From: an uncultured Bacteroidales bacterium
GTDB taxonomy: Bacteria > Bacteroidota > Bacteroidia > Bacteroidales > Bacteroidaceae
Assembly: GCA_902791675.1 (NCBI GenBank)
Contig: CADAWW010000030.1
Coordinates: 1-36,474 of the forward strand
Length of the DNA: 36,474 nucleotides
Reading direction: 5' to 3'
Shown here: positions 26,118 to 35,229 of the stretch, piece after piece
Layout of the letters: each line of letters starts with the position of its first letter
How positions within the stretch are numbered: position 1 is the first letter of the stretch
Made by a program: the position numbers and the translations under genes
Notes under the pieces: generated by a model
What the model was told of the DNA's origin: nothing
Databases searched by the model: none
What the model saw: the letters and a program-made list of their open reading frames with translations, nothing else

Positions 26118-26869
26118 TTTAAAGTAGAGCGTTTCTCGCGACTGTAGCTGCGGTATTCGTCTAAGGGAATCTCTACATCGGGCTCCACCAGTTCGCCTTT
26201 TACGGGAAGGCGGAAACGCAGGTATTTGATGTCGATATCGCGTGCCCGCCACATACTTTCGTAGTAGGTCTGGAAGGAACGGGCCTCTTTGGTGTTGTCT
26301 CCCTCCTCCTGATACAGACTTCTTGTACAAACCTCCGTAGGCAGGTTATTGGCCTTGAGCATTTCCTCGGTATAGGTAAAGAGGAAGTTGGAATCGGTCT
26401 TTAGGTGTATGATTCCCCCGTCTTGCAAAAACTGACGGTAACGCTCCAGGAAATAGGTGCTGGAGAGGCGTTTGGTAGCCTTCTTCATCTGAGGGTCGGA
26501 GAAGGTAAGCCATATCTCGCTCACCTCGCCTGCGGCAAAGAACTTTTGTATAAACTCTATGTTGGTGCGCAGGAATCCTACGTTCTTCATGCCGGACAGG
26601 AGTGCCTCTTTGGCTCCCGTCCACATGCGGGCTCCCTTGATATCCACACCGATGAAGTTCTTGTCGGGATACAGTTTTCCCAGTCCTACGGTATACTCGC
26701 CCCTGCCGCAGCCCAATTCCAGTACAATGGGGTTGCTGTTATGGAAGAACAGCTTTCCCCATTGGCCTTTCATCGGGAACTCGTCCTGCATGACAGCTGC
26801 CGTGGGGCATTCCACGACCAGTGGATTTGCTGCCATCTCGGCAAACTTAGCCAACTTACCTTTTCCCAT
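26105..26869 (-). CDS. trmB: tRNA (guanine-N7-)-methyltransferase
   Basis: A 254-residue class I SAM methyltransferase of the TrmB family, which makes m7G46 in tRNA variable loops. The SAM site is [16 protein letters not shown] with [12 protein letters not shown] after it; then [17 protein letters not shown], the family's (F-x-D-P-x-x-K-x-R-H)-like active-site segment, and [13 protein letters not shown]. The start lies one base after the upstream coiled-coil gene's stop, so the two are in one transcript. The last residues (KVRG) and the stop are encoded by heptad repeat units, suggesting the original C-terminus has been replaced or trimmed. Confidence 0.93.
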   Translation of the reverse strand: MGKGKLAKFAEMAANPLVVECPTAAVMQDEFPMKGQWGKLFFHNSNPIVLELGCGRGEYTVGLGKLYPDKNFIGVDIKGARMWTGAKEALLSGMKNVGFLRTNIEFIQKFFAAGEVSEIWLTFSDPQMKKATKRLSSTYFLERYRQFLQDGGIIHLKTDSNFLFTYTEEMLKANNLPTEVCTRSLYQEEGDNTKEARSFQTYYESMWRARDIDIKYLRFRLPVKGELVEPDVEIPLDEYRSYSREKRSTLKVRG

Positions 26870-26870
26870 G

Positions 26871-27746
26871 TTATTTCTCGAACGAGAACGAAGAGGTTCC
26901 TATGTTGTGACCGTCGGCAAAGATATCCACGCGGTATGTTCCTGCACTCAGGGCTTCTGCAACATCCCAGTAAACTGTTACGCTCTGCTCCTCGCCTGTA
27001 TATTCGATGTCCTTGCGAATACTGTACTCGAGGTTTCTGTTCTCGTATTGGAAGGTTCCGCCCTTTGTGAGCACATCGCCAGTAGGTGTGTTGATACGTA
27101 CGTAGATACTTCTTAAACCTGTGGAGGTGGTAACATTACGTGCTATCTTGAAACCGATGACAAATTTCTTGACGTCCTTAATCTTCTTGGCAGCCTTTCC
27201 TTTCTTGTTGCGGCCCTCGGCATAGATACCTGTTGCATCCAGCTGGCTGGCAATTTCGACCTTAGAGGAAAGTGACTCGTTCTGGGTACTTAGGTTACTG
27301 ATGTGCTGCTGTGCCTGCAGGTTCTGGGTCTTCAGATTAGAGTTTTCCTGTGTCAGCTCCTCGTTCAGTCTGTTCAGGGAGTCTATCTGGTGGACAAAGT
27401 CCTGAAGGACTTTTCTTAGGGTAGCCAGTTCTTTCTTCAGTCGCATAATTTCTGCAGCATCGTTGCTTTTAACGCGTCTGAGTTCTTCGAGCAGTTCTTC
27501 TGTACGCTGCTGTTCTTTCTCGAGCTGAGCCACGAGAGAGTCGTTATTGATTTGCATCTTCATCTCGTTGTACTGCATGGCAAACTGCTCGTATTCGTTT
27601 TCCATCTCGCGTTTGTCCATTTCGGCCAGTTCCAGCATCTGTGCACTCTCTTTCTGCTGTTTCTGCATAGTGTAAACCAGATACCCAATGATACCTGCTA
27701 CAATGATTGCAGCCACTACAAGGCTTGCTGTAAGTTTTTTGTTCAT
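26871..27746 (-). CDS. Membrane-anchored coiled-coil protein of unknown function
   Basis: 291 residues. One N-terminal transmembrane helix (about 7-26) with a short cytoplasmic start, then a long coiled coil (about 30-165: Glu/Gln/Leu rich, heptad-like, e.g. [17 protein letters not shown]). Residues about 175-291 look like a beta-sandwich ([39 protein letters not shown]). I recognise this architecture as a recurrent hypothetical of Bacteroidales but no named family. It probably faces the periplasm. It is cotranscribed with trmB downstream and follows the ABC exporter gene by 32 bases. Confidence 0.8.
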   Translation of the reverse strand: MNKKLTASLVVAAIIVAGIIGYLVYTMQKQQKESAQMLELAEMDKREMENEYEQFAMQYNEMKMQINNDSLVAQLEKEQQRTEELLEELRRVKSNDAAEIMRLKKELATLRKVLQDFVHQIDSLNRLNEELTQENSNLKTQNLQAQQHISNLSTQNESLSSKVEIASQLDATGIYAEGRNKKGKAAKKIKDVKKFVIGFKIARNVTTSTGLRSIYVRINTPTGDVLTKGGTFQYENRNLEYSIRKDIEYTGEEQSVTVYWDVAEALSAGTYRVDIFADGHNIGTSSFSFEK

Positions 27747-27778
27747 ATCTTAAATAATATATTATAATGTATAAGTTT

Positions 27779-29407
27779 TTAACTCTCTTCTTTTAGGGTA
27801 AGGAACTGTGTGCAGTATTCCAGCACAGCCTGACGGTGTGTAATGAAGATGATGGTCTTTTTGCCGTCGGACCATTGGTGCAGCCTGTGCAGCAGTTCCT
27901 GTTCTGTTTCGCAGTCTAAGGCGCTGGTAGCTTCGTCTAATAGAAGAATGCTTCCGTTACGCAGGAGGGCACGTGCGATACTGATACGTTGTGCCTGCCC
28001 TTCGCTGAGTCCGGCTCCCAACTCTCCACATGTGGAATCCAGTCCGCGATCTATGGCAAATTCGGAACAGGCGGTTCGTAAGGCATCCAGCATCTGTTCT
28101 TCTGTGGCAGCGGGGTTGCCAAGTAGCAGGTTATCCCGAATGGTACCGCTGAAAATGGTATTGCCCTGAGGTACATATACCAGATTGCAGCGTGTTTGCG
28201 GACTGACGGCATAACTGTTTCCTTTGGCATCATAGATATCGATGCTGCCGCTTTGGGGCTTCATCAAGGCAAGGATAAGACGGATGAGTGTTGTCTTTCC
28301 TGCTCCCGTCTCTCCCATGATGGCTGTGATGCTGCCAACAGGAAAGTCGAATCGTAAATGGTTGATTACTGTCCGATGTTCGTCGTATGCGTATGACACA
28401 TCATTTAATCGAATGCCCCCTTCTTCTAACCGGACGGGTTCTCCAACGGATTCCATAGGTGTCTCTTGCAGCTCCATCAGTCTGTCGCAAGCTGTTATGC
28501 TATTTACGAGGATGGGTATATAGCGTGTCAGTTCCCGGAATGGCCCCTGTATCTGTCCGACCAGCTGGATAAAGGCTATCATCATGCCGTAGGTTATCTC
28601 TCCTTCGTGCAAACGGTTTACTCCCCAAAGGAACGTAACAAGGTAACCTCCACCGAATCCGGCACTCAGCATGGTTGCAGAAAAACTGCTGAAGAGGGTG
28701 CGCTGGCGTATTTGCTTGCGTAGCAGAGACTGGCTGATACCTAAGCGCTCAACCATTGTCTGGCAACGTTCCAGTGTCTTGAGGATGAGACGATGCTGGA
28801 TGCTTTCCTGAAGAATGCTCTGAATTTTACTGTCTGTATTCCTGATTTCGCGGGTCAGGGCCCTCATCTTTTTGATGTATAGTTTGCTCAACAGGATAAA
28901 GACGGGAGCTATGAAAACCAGCAGATAAGCCAGTGTCTGGTCCATGCTATGCAGGAAAAAGAATGCACCTATGAACCGGACGGTGAGGCCAAGTATGGAA
29001 GGAATGGTTTCTGTGATGACATTGGTAATATCCTTTACGTCATGTTCCAGTCGGTTCAGAACATCTCCGCTATGGTGTTTCTCGATGCCGCTCCATTGGC
29101 TTTGCATAAGATGGTCGAAGAGGCGCAGCTGGAGCATATTCTGACTGCGAACGCCCAGAATGGCAGCTACCCATTTGCGTGTAAATCCCATAAGTATCTG
29201 CGACAGCATAATACCTATGAGCAAGGCTGCAGCTAATGTAAGGGAACTCTGGCTGCGTCCCGTGGCAATGTCGATGGATAGTTTTGTCGCAGCGATGAAA
29301 GCAAAGTCCAGCCCTACATGGATAATGCCCAGAATGGCATTAATGCATGACTGTAACCGTAATCCGCGTGAGGTGTTCCAGAACCATCTTATGATATTGG
29401 CGCTCAT
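27779..29407 (-). CDS. ABC exporter (permease fused to ATPase)
   Basis: A 542-residue half-transporter: six transmembrane helices in about residues 1-300 (type IV ABC exporter fold) and a nucleotide-binding domain at about 330-542 with Walker A GETGAGKTT (near 365), signature LSEGQAQRIS, Walker B SILLLDEATSALD and the H-loop FITHR. It would work as a homodimer exporting a lipid, peptide or drug; nothing in the sequence or neighbours fixes the substrate. The start is 12 bases after the nadK stop, so it belongs to the nadK unit. Confidence 0.92.
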   Translation of the reverse strand: MSANIIRWFWNTSRGLRLQSCINAILGIIHVGLDFAFIAATKLSIDIATGRSQSSLTLAAALLIGIMLSQILMGFTRKWVAAILGVRSQNMLQLRLFDHLMQSQWSGIEKHHSGDVLNRLEHDVKDITNVITETIPSILGLTVRFIGAFFFLHSMDQTLAYLLVFIAPVFILLSKLYIKKMRALTREIRNTDSKIQSILQESIQHRLILKTLERCQTMVERLGISQSLLRKQIRQRTLFSSFSATMLSAGFGGGYLVTFLWGVNRLHEGEITYGMMIAFIQLVGQIQGPFRELTRYIPILVNSITACDRLMELQETPMESVGEPVRLEEGGIRLNDVSYAYDEHRTVINHLRFDFPVGSITAIMGETGAGKTTLIRLILALMKPQSGSIDIYDAKGNSYAVSPQTRCNLVYVPQGNTIFSGTIRDNLLLGNPAATEEQMLDALRTACSEFAIDRGLDSTCGELGAGLSEGQAQRISIARALLRNGSILLLDEATSALDCETEQELLHRLHQWSDGKKTIIFITHRQAVLEYCTQFLTLKEES

Positions 29408-29419
29408 TGCAGGATATTG

Positions 29420-30292
29420 TTAGATTCGTACATCGGTTCCCCACATCATCTTCTCTCGTAAGGTACGGAAATATGAGCCATTACTGCGCTTAAGAACTTT
29501 AATCAGATAGGGAGCTTTGCGTATAGAAAGCAAGATTCCTTCCTGGCATTTTTCGCTTCGTCCGTCAACCGCGACCAGAAAATTATGGTTCCGGCTTTCT
29601 ACTGTCAGGGAGATCTCCTTTTCGTCCGAGAGGGTAAAAGGCCGTATATTCAAACTGTGCGGAGCTACAGGAACCAGTCCTATGGTTTTGCTGTCGGGAT
29701 GCATGACAGGGCCGCCTACACTTAAGGCGTAGCCTGTACTTCCTGTGGGAGTATTGATAATCAAGCCGTCGGCTTGGTAGGTCGTAAGATATTCGCCATT
29801 GATGTCAACGCGGATGCTGATCATCGAGGAATTGTCTCGTTTCAGGACAGCCACTTCGTTCAGCGCAAAGGGATAGTCAGCGGGCTCGCCCTGAGAATAG
29901 GAGAGCTGCAGGACACTACGCTCTTCTGTACGTAAGCCTTTGGCATAAATCTGCTCTATGGCATAAGGTATGTCCTCGGGAGAGAAATCGGCAAGGAATC
30001 CCAGTCGCCCAGTGTTGATACCAAGGATGGGAATTTCCTTATTCCCTACACGTCTGGCAACTTCCAGGAATGTGCCGTCCCCTCCCATACTGATAGCCAC
30101 ATCGGCCTGGAAATCATTGTTATCTATGAGTTGAGAACGGGGAACCGTGATTTGTAAATCTTGTGTAAGGAATTCGTAGAAAGGGGCATCTATAAGTATG
30201 GTTGCCTTATGCATCTCCAGTTCCGTGAGTAATTTCTGTACGGAATTAGCTTTCTTGTGCTGATAGATATTGCCAAAGAGAGCAAATCTCAG
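29420..30292 (-). CDS. nadK: NAD kinase with an abnormal start region
   Basis: The NadK chain is complete from RFALFGNIYQHKK to the C-terminus: GGDGTFLEVAR (the ATP/NAD GGDG motif), LGINTGRLGFLAD, NEVAVLKRD, TPTGSTGYALSVGGP and VDGRS. It phosphorylates NAD+ to NADP+. At family length (290 residues) the first codon would be CTG at 30292-30290, exactly where relatives have ATG before RFA. The open frame continues upstream to 30511, but those residues are antisense to the DJ-1 gene and not NadK sequence. So the normal start codon and promoter are missing or replaced by the neighbouring gene; see the finding on this junction. Confidence 0.85.
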   Translation of the reverse strand: MRFALFGNIYQHKKANSVQKLLTELEMHKATILIDAPFYEFLTQDLQITVPRSQLIDNNDFQADVAISMGGDGTFLEVARRVGNKEIPILGINTGRLGFLADFSPEDIPYAIEQIYAKGLRTEERSVLQLSYSQGEPADYPFALNEVAVLKRDNSSMISIRVDINGEYLTTYQADGLIINTPTGSTGYALSVGGPVMHPDSKTIGLVPVAPHSLNIRPFTLSDEKEISLTVESRNHNFLVAVDGRSEKCQEGILLSIRKAPYLIKVLKRSNGSYFRTLREKMMWGTDVRI

Positions 30293-30824
30293 GGTTTTCT
30301 CCGATATTGAGGCTTTGGCCCCCGTGGATATTTTGCGCAGAGCTGGTCTGCCGGTAGAAACTGTTTCTGTTACAGGAGAAGAAGTCGTGGAGAGTGCCCA
30401 TGCTGTAGGCATTAAAGCCGACAAACTACTTGCTGACATAGATTTCGGCAAAGCTGATATGATAGTATTGCCTGGCGGACTGCCCGGCAGCACTAATCTG
30501 GATGCCTGCACTCCTCTTACTAAGGCAATTGCTGCTCATTTTGCCGAAGGCAAGCCTATTGCTGCTATCTGTGCGGCTCCGCTTGTTTTTGGTCATTTAG
30601 GCATTCTGAAGGGTAAAAAGGCCACATGTTATCCTGGAGTGGAGGGCGAACTGGCCGGCGCCACCTATACAGCTGCCATTGTAGAGCGTGATGGTAATAT
30701 TATTACAGGAAAAGGACCTGCAGCAGCTTTCGAGTTTGGTTATACTATCGTTGATTATTTCAAGGGTGCAGGAGCAAGCCGTCCTTTGCGCCAGGGTATG
30801 ATTTATCAAGAGTTGCTGGGCTGA
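30270..30824 (+). CDS. DJ-1/PfpI family protein, 5'-truncated
   Basis: The open frame starts with a TTG at 30270 and gives 184 residues, but the first nine or ten are antisense nadK. Family sequence begins at SDIEALAPVDILRRAG; the first beta strand and its (A/E)-G-F turn, about 12-16 residues, are lacking. The rest is intact: DMIVLPGGLPGSTNL, PIAAICAAPLVFGHLG with the nucleophilic cysteine, and TGKGPAAAFEFGYTIVD. Members act as glyoxalase/deglycase-like or chaperone proteins. It is followed after 3 bases by ispD, then recG, in one transcript. No promoter is visible upstream, and loss of the first strand would probably damage the fold. Treat as probably broken unless the assembly is wrong. Confidence 0.75.
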   Translation: MPKRANLRVFSDIEALAPVDILRRAGLPVETVSVTGEEVVESAHAVGIKADKLLADIDFGKADMIVLPGGLPGSTNLDACTPLTKAIAAHFAEGKPIAAICAAPLVFGHLGILKGKKATCYPGVEGELAGATYTAAIVERDGNIITGKGPAAAFEFGYTIVDYFKGAGASRPLRQGMIYQELLG

Positions 30825-30827
30825 TAC

Positions 30828-31496
30828 ATGGAACGTTACGCCATCCTTGTGGCAGGGGGGAAGGGACTCCGTATGGGCGGTGATATTCCCAAGCAGTTTC
30901 TGCCTATTGGCGGAAAGCCTGTGCTGATGCATACCATCGAGGTTTTCCGTCAGGCTTATCCTGATATCCATATTGTTCTGGTACTGCCTGCTCCCCAGCA
31001 AGATTATTGGCTGAAACTATGTAGGGATTATGATTTTGCTGTTCCTGTTCAAATCGCTGACGGCGGCGAGACCCGTTTCCATTCTGTCAGCAACGGACTG
31101 AAGTTGATACCTGATGATGCGGTTGGGCTTGTAGGTGTTCACGATGGGGTAAGACCCTTTGTGGCAATAGAGACCATCAGACGTTGTTATGAAGAGGCGA
31201 TGGATAAGGGCGCTGTGGTGCCCGTAATCTCTGTTGTGGAAACGCTGCGCCAGCTTCGTAAGGACGGAGCGAGTGTTACTGTTCCCCGTGATGAGTATAA
31301 ATTAGTACAGACGCCTCAGACGTTTCGTATTTCATTGCTGAAAGAGGCTTATCAACAGTCGTTCGTCCCCTCTTTTACTGATGATGCTTCAGTAGTGGAG
31401 GCCTTGGGAAAACCCGTATACCTTGTGGAGGGTAATCGCGAGAACATAAAGATAACAACACCTGCTGATATTCGCTTTGTAAACGGACTGCTCTAG
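30828..31496 (+). CDS. ispD: 2-C-methyl-D-erythritol 4-phosphate cytidylyltransferase
   Basis: A 222-residue nucleotidyltransferase. It joins CTP to methylerythritol phosphate in the MEP isoprenoid pathway. The N-terminal CTP loop [20 protein letters not shown] is complete, with [24 protein letters not shown] and VQTPQTF, all diagnostic of IspD, and [20 protein letters not shown] near the end. It starts 3 bases after the DJ-1 stop and is followed after 3 bases by recG. Full length with no anomaly. Confidence 0.95.
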   Translation: MERYAILVAGGKGLRMGGDIPKQFLPIGGKPVLMHTIEVFRQAYPDIHIVLVLPAPQQDYWLKLCRDYDFAVPVQIADGGETRFHSVSNGLKLIPDDAVGLVGVHDGVRPFVAIETIRRCYEEAMDKGAVVPVISVVETLRQLRKDGASVTVPRDEYKLVQTPQTFRISLLKEAYQQSFVPSFTDDASVVEALGKPVYLVEGNRENIKITTPADIRFVNGLL

Positions 31497-31499
31497 GAA

Positions 31500-33536
31500 A
31501 TGCAAGATCTGAGAAAGCTGGAACTGACTTATTTGCCCGGTATAGGACCTGCCAGGGCAAAGATGCTGATTCAGGAGTTGAATATTAACTCCTGGCATGA
31601 CCTTCTTTATTATTTTCCTTATAAGCATATCGACCGCAGTAGGCTCTATAAGATAAATGAGCTTTCTGCTGATATGCCTTTTGTGCAGGTAAAAGGGCAG
31701 ATTATTAGTTTCGAAGAGTCTGGGGCGGGTAGAAAAAAGCATCTGATTGCACATTTTACGGATGGCTATATGCTGATGGATCTGGTTTGGTTTAACGGCA
31801 TCAGCTATATTAAGAAAGTCTATAAGCTGCGAACAGACTATATCGTATTCGGGCGTCCTAACCTATTTAACGGACGCATCAATATCACTCATCCTGACAT
31901 AGATCCTGCCAATACACTTGTGCTCAGCAAAATGAGCATGCAGCCTTATTATAGTACAACGGAAAAAATGAAAAAGGCGGGTCTTAATTCCCGTTCGTTG
32001 GAACATTTTACAAGTACGTTGTTTGCTAAGCTTCAGGAGCCTTTTCCGGAGACGCTTCCTGCGTACTTGATAGAAAGGCTGCATCTGATGTCTTTGGACA
32101 AGGCATTGCGTCTTGCTCATTATCCTTCTACGGCAATGGAACTTTCCCATGCCAATATGCGCTTGAAGTTCGAGGAACTTTTCTATATTCAACTTTCGAT
32201 CCTCAGGTATTCACGTGAACGTCAGGCGAAGCGGAATGGGTATCGTTTCGAGAAGGTGGGCGATACATTTAATAACTTCTATTATCATCATTTGCCTTTT
32301 CAATTGACGAATGCCCAGAAGCGTGTTATTAAAGAGATGCGTGTGGATATGAATAGCGGTCGTCAGATGAACCGTCTGCTTCAAGGCGATGTGGGGAGCG
32401 GTAAGACACTGGTGGCACTGATGACTATGCTGTTGGCCCTGGATAATGGCTTCCAGTCTTGTATCATGGCTCCGACGGAAATTCTTGCAGAGCAACATCT
32501 CGAGACTTTCCGCTCTTTTCTGGGTGAGATGCCTGTTCATGTAGAGTTGCTCACGGGAACCGTAAAAGGGAAACGCAGGCAGGCTATTTTAGAAGGTCTC
32601 AAGGATGGCTCGGTAAATATTCTGGTGGGTACTCATGCTATCATAGAAGATAATGTCGAGTTCATGAGACTAGGTTTTGTTGTTATTGATGAGCAGCATC
32701 GTTTTGGCGTAGCACAGCGAGCCCGTCTTTGGAAGAAGAGTCTGGTTCCGCCTCATGTGCTGGTGATGACAGCTACGCCCATTCCCCGTACATTGGCAAT
32801 GACGCTGTATGGCGATTTAGATGTTTCTGTGATAGATGAATTGCCTCCTGGCCGAAAGCCCATTAAAACTATTCATGCTTATGAGAATAAACCCGAGATT
32901 CTTTATAACGGAATACAACGGGAGATAGAGGAGGGACGTCAGGCGTATTTTGTCTTTCCTCTGGTGAAGGAGAGTGAGAAGCTGGCATTGAAGAATGTCG
33001 AAGAGGAGTTCGTGCATTTGCAACAGGTATTTCCCAACTATCGGCTTAGCATGGTACATGGACAGATGAAACCGGCAGATAAGGATGCCGAAATGCAAAA
33101 GTTTGTGAATGGCGAGACGCAGATTCTTGTGGCAACTACAGTAATAGAAGTGGGCGTGAATGTACCTAACGCTTCTGTTATGGTTATCCAAAATGCCGAA
33201 CGGTTTGGACTGTCCCAACTTCATCAGCTTAGAGGACGCGTAGGCCGTGGGGCCAAGCAGTCATATTGTATCTTGGTGACCGGATATGAGTTGGCAAAAG
33301 ATACCAGACGGCGCATCCAAATTATGACGGAAACAAACGATGGCTTTGAAATTGCCGAAGAGGATTTAAAGCTTCGCGGTCCGGGCGACTTGGAAGGAAC
33401 ACAACAAAGTGGCGTTGCTTTCGACTTGAAATTGGCAAATTTGGCTCGCGACGGTCAACTGGTGGAAAACCAAATATTATGGAATCGCCTGAAAGAATTG
33501 AATCAAAAAGACGAGGATTGGAGTCGGATATCGTAA
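31500..33536 (+). CDS. recG: ATP-dependent DNA helicase RecG
   Basis: A 678-residue RecG (E. coli 693). The N-terminal wedge/OB domain covers about residues 1-230 (LPGIGPARAKML near the start). The helicase part has Walker A GDVGSGKTLVA, APTEILAEQH, the DEQH box in VVIDEQHRFGVAQR, TATPIPRTLAMTLYGDLD and the family-specific LPPGRKPI. The second RecA-like domain has VMVIQNAERFGLSQLHQLRGRVGRG. It regresses stalled replication forks and branch-migrates Holliday junctions. It is the last gene of the DJ-1/ispD/recG unit; no hairpin terminator follows before the ndk promoter. Confidence 0.95.
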   Translation: MQDLRKLELTYLPGIGPARAKMLIQELNINSWHDLLYYFPYKHIDRSRLYKINELSADMPFVQVKGQIISFEESGAGRKKHLIAHFTDGYMLMDLVWFNGISYIKKVYKLRTDYIVFGRPNLFNGRINITHPDIDPANTLVLSKMSMQPYYSTTEKMKKAGLNSRSLEHFTSTLFAKLQEPFPETLPAYLIERLHLMSLDKALRLAHYPSTAMELSHANMRLKFEELFYIQLSILRYSRERQAKRNGYRFEKVGDTFNNFYYHHLPFQLTNAQKRVIKEMRVDMNSGRQMNRLLQGDVGSGKTLVALMTMLLALDNGFQSCIMAPTEILAEQHLETFRSFLGEMPVHVELLTGTVKGKRRQAILEGLKDGSVNILVGTHAIIEDNVEFMRLGFVVIDEQHRFGVAQRARLWKKSLVPPHVLVMTATPIPRTLAMTLYGDLDVSVIDELPPGRKPIKTIHAYENKPEILYNGIQREIEEGRQAYFVFPLVKESEKLALKNVEEEFVHLQQVFPNYRLSMVHGQMKPADKDAEMQKFVNGETQILVATTVIEVGVNVPNASVMVIQNAERFGLSQLHQLRGRVGRGAKQSYCILVTGYELAKDTRRRIQIMTETNDGFEIAEEDLKLRGPGDLEGTQQSGVAFDLKLANLARDGQLVENQILWNRLKELNQKDEDWSRIS

Positions 33537-33551
33537 AAAGAGTTAAAAGAC

Positions 33552-33582
33552 TTTGCTATTTCGATTTTTCTTTGTACCTTTG
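33552..33582 (+). promoter_or_regulatory. Promoter of ndk
   Basis: TTTG at 33552-33555, exactly 19 bases, TACCTTTG at 33575-33582; the ndk ATG follows after 56 bases. Confidence 0.75.
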
Positions 33583-33638
33583 CCGCCGAATAGTGGAAAA
33601 ATGTCCATTTAAGAAATAGCAATTAATAAAGAAACCGC

Positions 33639-34106
33639 ATGCTGGAAAGAACTTTGGTTTTGTTAAAACCAAGCACGATACAGAGAGCTCTGATTGGAGA
33701 AATTATCAATCGTTTTGAGAAAAAAGGTCTTCGGATTGCCGGAATGAAAATGATGCAGTTGGATGATGCTATATTGGAGGAGCATTATTCTCATTTGGTC
33801 AAAAAACCGTTTTTCCCTTCTTTGAAGGCATCCATGATGAAAACTCCTGTCATTGCGATGTGTCTTGAGGGTGTTGATGCAATTGCGGTTGTTCGTTATA
33901 TTACTGGTTATACCAACGGTCGAAAGGCAGATGCAGGAACCATTCGTGGTGACTATTGTATGAGTAACCAACAGAATATTGTTCACGCATCAGACTCACC
34001 CGAAGCAGCTGCAGTCGAGTTGAACCGTTTCTTCAAGCCCGAAGAAATCTATGATTTGGGCAACTTGAATATGGATCGCTTGTATGCAGTAGATGAAGCA
34101 AACTAA
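33639..34106 (+). CDS. ndk: Nucleoside diphosphate kinase
   Basis: 155 residues, normal Ndk length. It transfers the gamma phosphate from ATP to nucleoside diphosphates through a phosphohistidine, H116 in NIVHASDS. Other marks are TLVLLKPSTIQR, GYTNGRKADAGTIRGDY, and the C-terminal FFKPEEIYD. The segment 40-75 carries the usual Kpn loop variant (KPFFPSLKASMMKTPVIAM). It is followed after 9 bases by the M23 peptidase gene and is probably cotranscribed with it. Confidence 0.95.
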   Translation: MLERTLVLLKPSTIQRALIGEIINRFEKKGLRIAGMKMMQLDDAILEEHYSHLVKKPFFPSLKASMMKTPVIAMCLEGVDAIAVVRYITGYTNGRKADAGTIRGDYCMSNQQNIVHASDSPEAAAVELNRFFKPEEIYDLGNLNMDRLYAVDEAN

Positions 34107-34115
34107 TGCAAAAAA

Positions 34116-35078
34116 ATGAAAACGATGATAGTGAAGAAATTCATTTTTATGATGTTTATGGCTTGTGCAACCACTCCTGGTATAGCACAAGACAAACTGG
34201 CAAGTATGGCTCCCGTGGATAAGAAGATGCGTACAATAGACAGTCTTTCTATTGTTCGTCTGCTCCAGCACGAAGAAGCCGAGCAGACGCCAGCTTCTGC
34301 GTTGTATCCTGAGTGGAATAATGTATACACAACTCACTATGGTGTAGAGATGCCAGACGAATACAAGATAGATTTGCGTGGTTTCCATATGCCTGCAGAC
34401 AGCCGTTTGGTGACCAGTCACTACGGTTATCGTAAGACTTTCCATCGCAACCATTATGGTACAGACATCAAGGTTTATGTTGGTGACACCATTCGTGCTG
34501 CTTTTAGTGGTAAGATTCGTGTTGTTGATTATGAGGGTAAAGGCTATGGCCGTTATGTCATTATCCGCCATTCCAATGGTTTGGAGACCTTGTATGGTCA
34601 TATGAGTAAACAGTTGGTAAAGGAAGACCAAATGGTTAAGGCTGGTGAACCTATAGGCTTGGGTGGTAATACCGGTCGTTCTAAGGGTGCTCATCTGCAT
34701 TTTGAAACACGTTTTTTGGGACAGTTTATTAACCCCGAGAAGATGTTCAATTTTGAGATGCAAGACGTAAAGGCAGACTATTATGTCTACCGTTCCAACG
34801 GCAGAGGAACTCTTATGAATGCAACGGGTGTTTTGGCTGCCACAGAGAATGAGGAAAATGCTGTTTTGGATAAAGAAGAAGAGAGCAGAGAATTCCAGCA
34901 GCAGAAGATTGCTGCCCAGAAAGCGAAGTCACGTACCTCTATTCATAGGGTAAAACAGGGTGAAACCCTTTCTGTCATCGCTAAGAAGTATAACACTACT
35001 GTTAAAGAACTGTGCCGTCTGAACGGTATCACCGAGAGATCTACACTTCGTATAGGTCAGATTCTGAAGCATAGTTAA
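34116..35078 (+). CDS. Secreted M23 peptidase with C-terminal LysM domain
   Basis: 320 residues: signal peptide 1-24 (ending GIA), linker, then a LytM/M23 zinc peptidase domain at about 85-215 with HYGTD (H113, D117) and HLHFE (H193, H195), the zinc and catalytic residues, plus GRYVIIRHSNGLETLYGHM. Residues about 225-270 are a charged linker, and about 273-318 a LysM peptidoglycan-binding module (HRVKQGETLSVIAKKYNTT). All catalytic residues are present, so it can be an active endopeptidase cutting peptide cross-links in the cell wall. It is cotranscribed with ndk and followed by a terminator. Confidence 0.92.
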   Translation: MKTMIVKKFIFMMFMACATTPGIAQDKLASMAPVDKKMRTIDSLSIVRLLQHEEAEQTPASALYPEWNNVYTTHYGVEMPDEYKIDLRGFHMPADSRLVTSHYGYRKTFHRNHYGTDIKVYVGDTIRAAFSGKIRVVDYEGKGYGRYVIIRHSNGLETLYGHMSKQLVKEDQMVKAGEPIGLGGNTGRSKGAHLHFETRFLGQFINPEKMFNFEMQDVKADYYVYRSNGRGTLMNATGVLAATENEENAVLDKEEESREFQQQKIAAQKAKSRTSIHRVKQGETLSVIAKKYNTTVKELCRLNGITERSTLRIGQILKHS

Positions 35079-35105
35079 TAAGACATTTTCTTACAAAAAG
35101 ATACG

Positions 35106-35142
35106 GACGCCCTGGGATTTCTTCCTGTGGCGTCTTCTTTTT
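35106..35142 (+). terminator. Terminator after the M23 peptidase gene
   Basis: GACGCC (35106-35111) pairs with GGCGTC (35129-35134), with an inner GGGA/TTCC pairing, followed by a T-rich run to 35142. It lies 28 bases after the stop. Confidence 0.7.
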
Positions 35143-35184
35143 GAACGTACTCTCGCTCGACAAAAAAAATATATCCCGATTTAT

Positions 35185-35215
35185 TTTGTTCTGTTCTCGC
35201 TTATTCGTACCTTTG
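35185..35215 (+). promoter_or_regulatory. Promoter of the DUF1599 gene
   Basis: TTTG at 35185-35188, exactly 19 bases, TACCTTTG at 35208-35215; the first ATG follows at 35230, only 14 bases on. Confidence 0.75.
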
Positions 35216-35229
35216 CACAACAATATATA

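Noticed and set aside
30293-30511. Upstream extension of nadK to an ATG at 30511
   Set aside because: These codons are antisense to well-conserved DJ-1 sequence and bear no NadK similarity; the family N-terminus is at RFALFGN.
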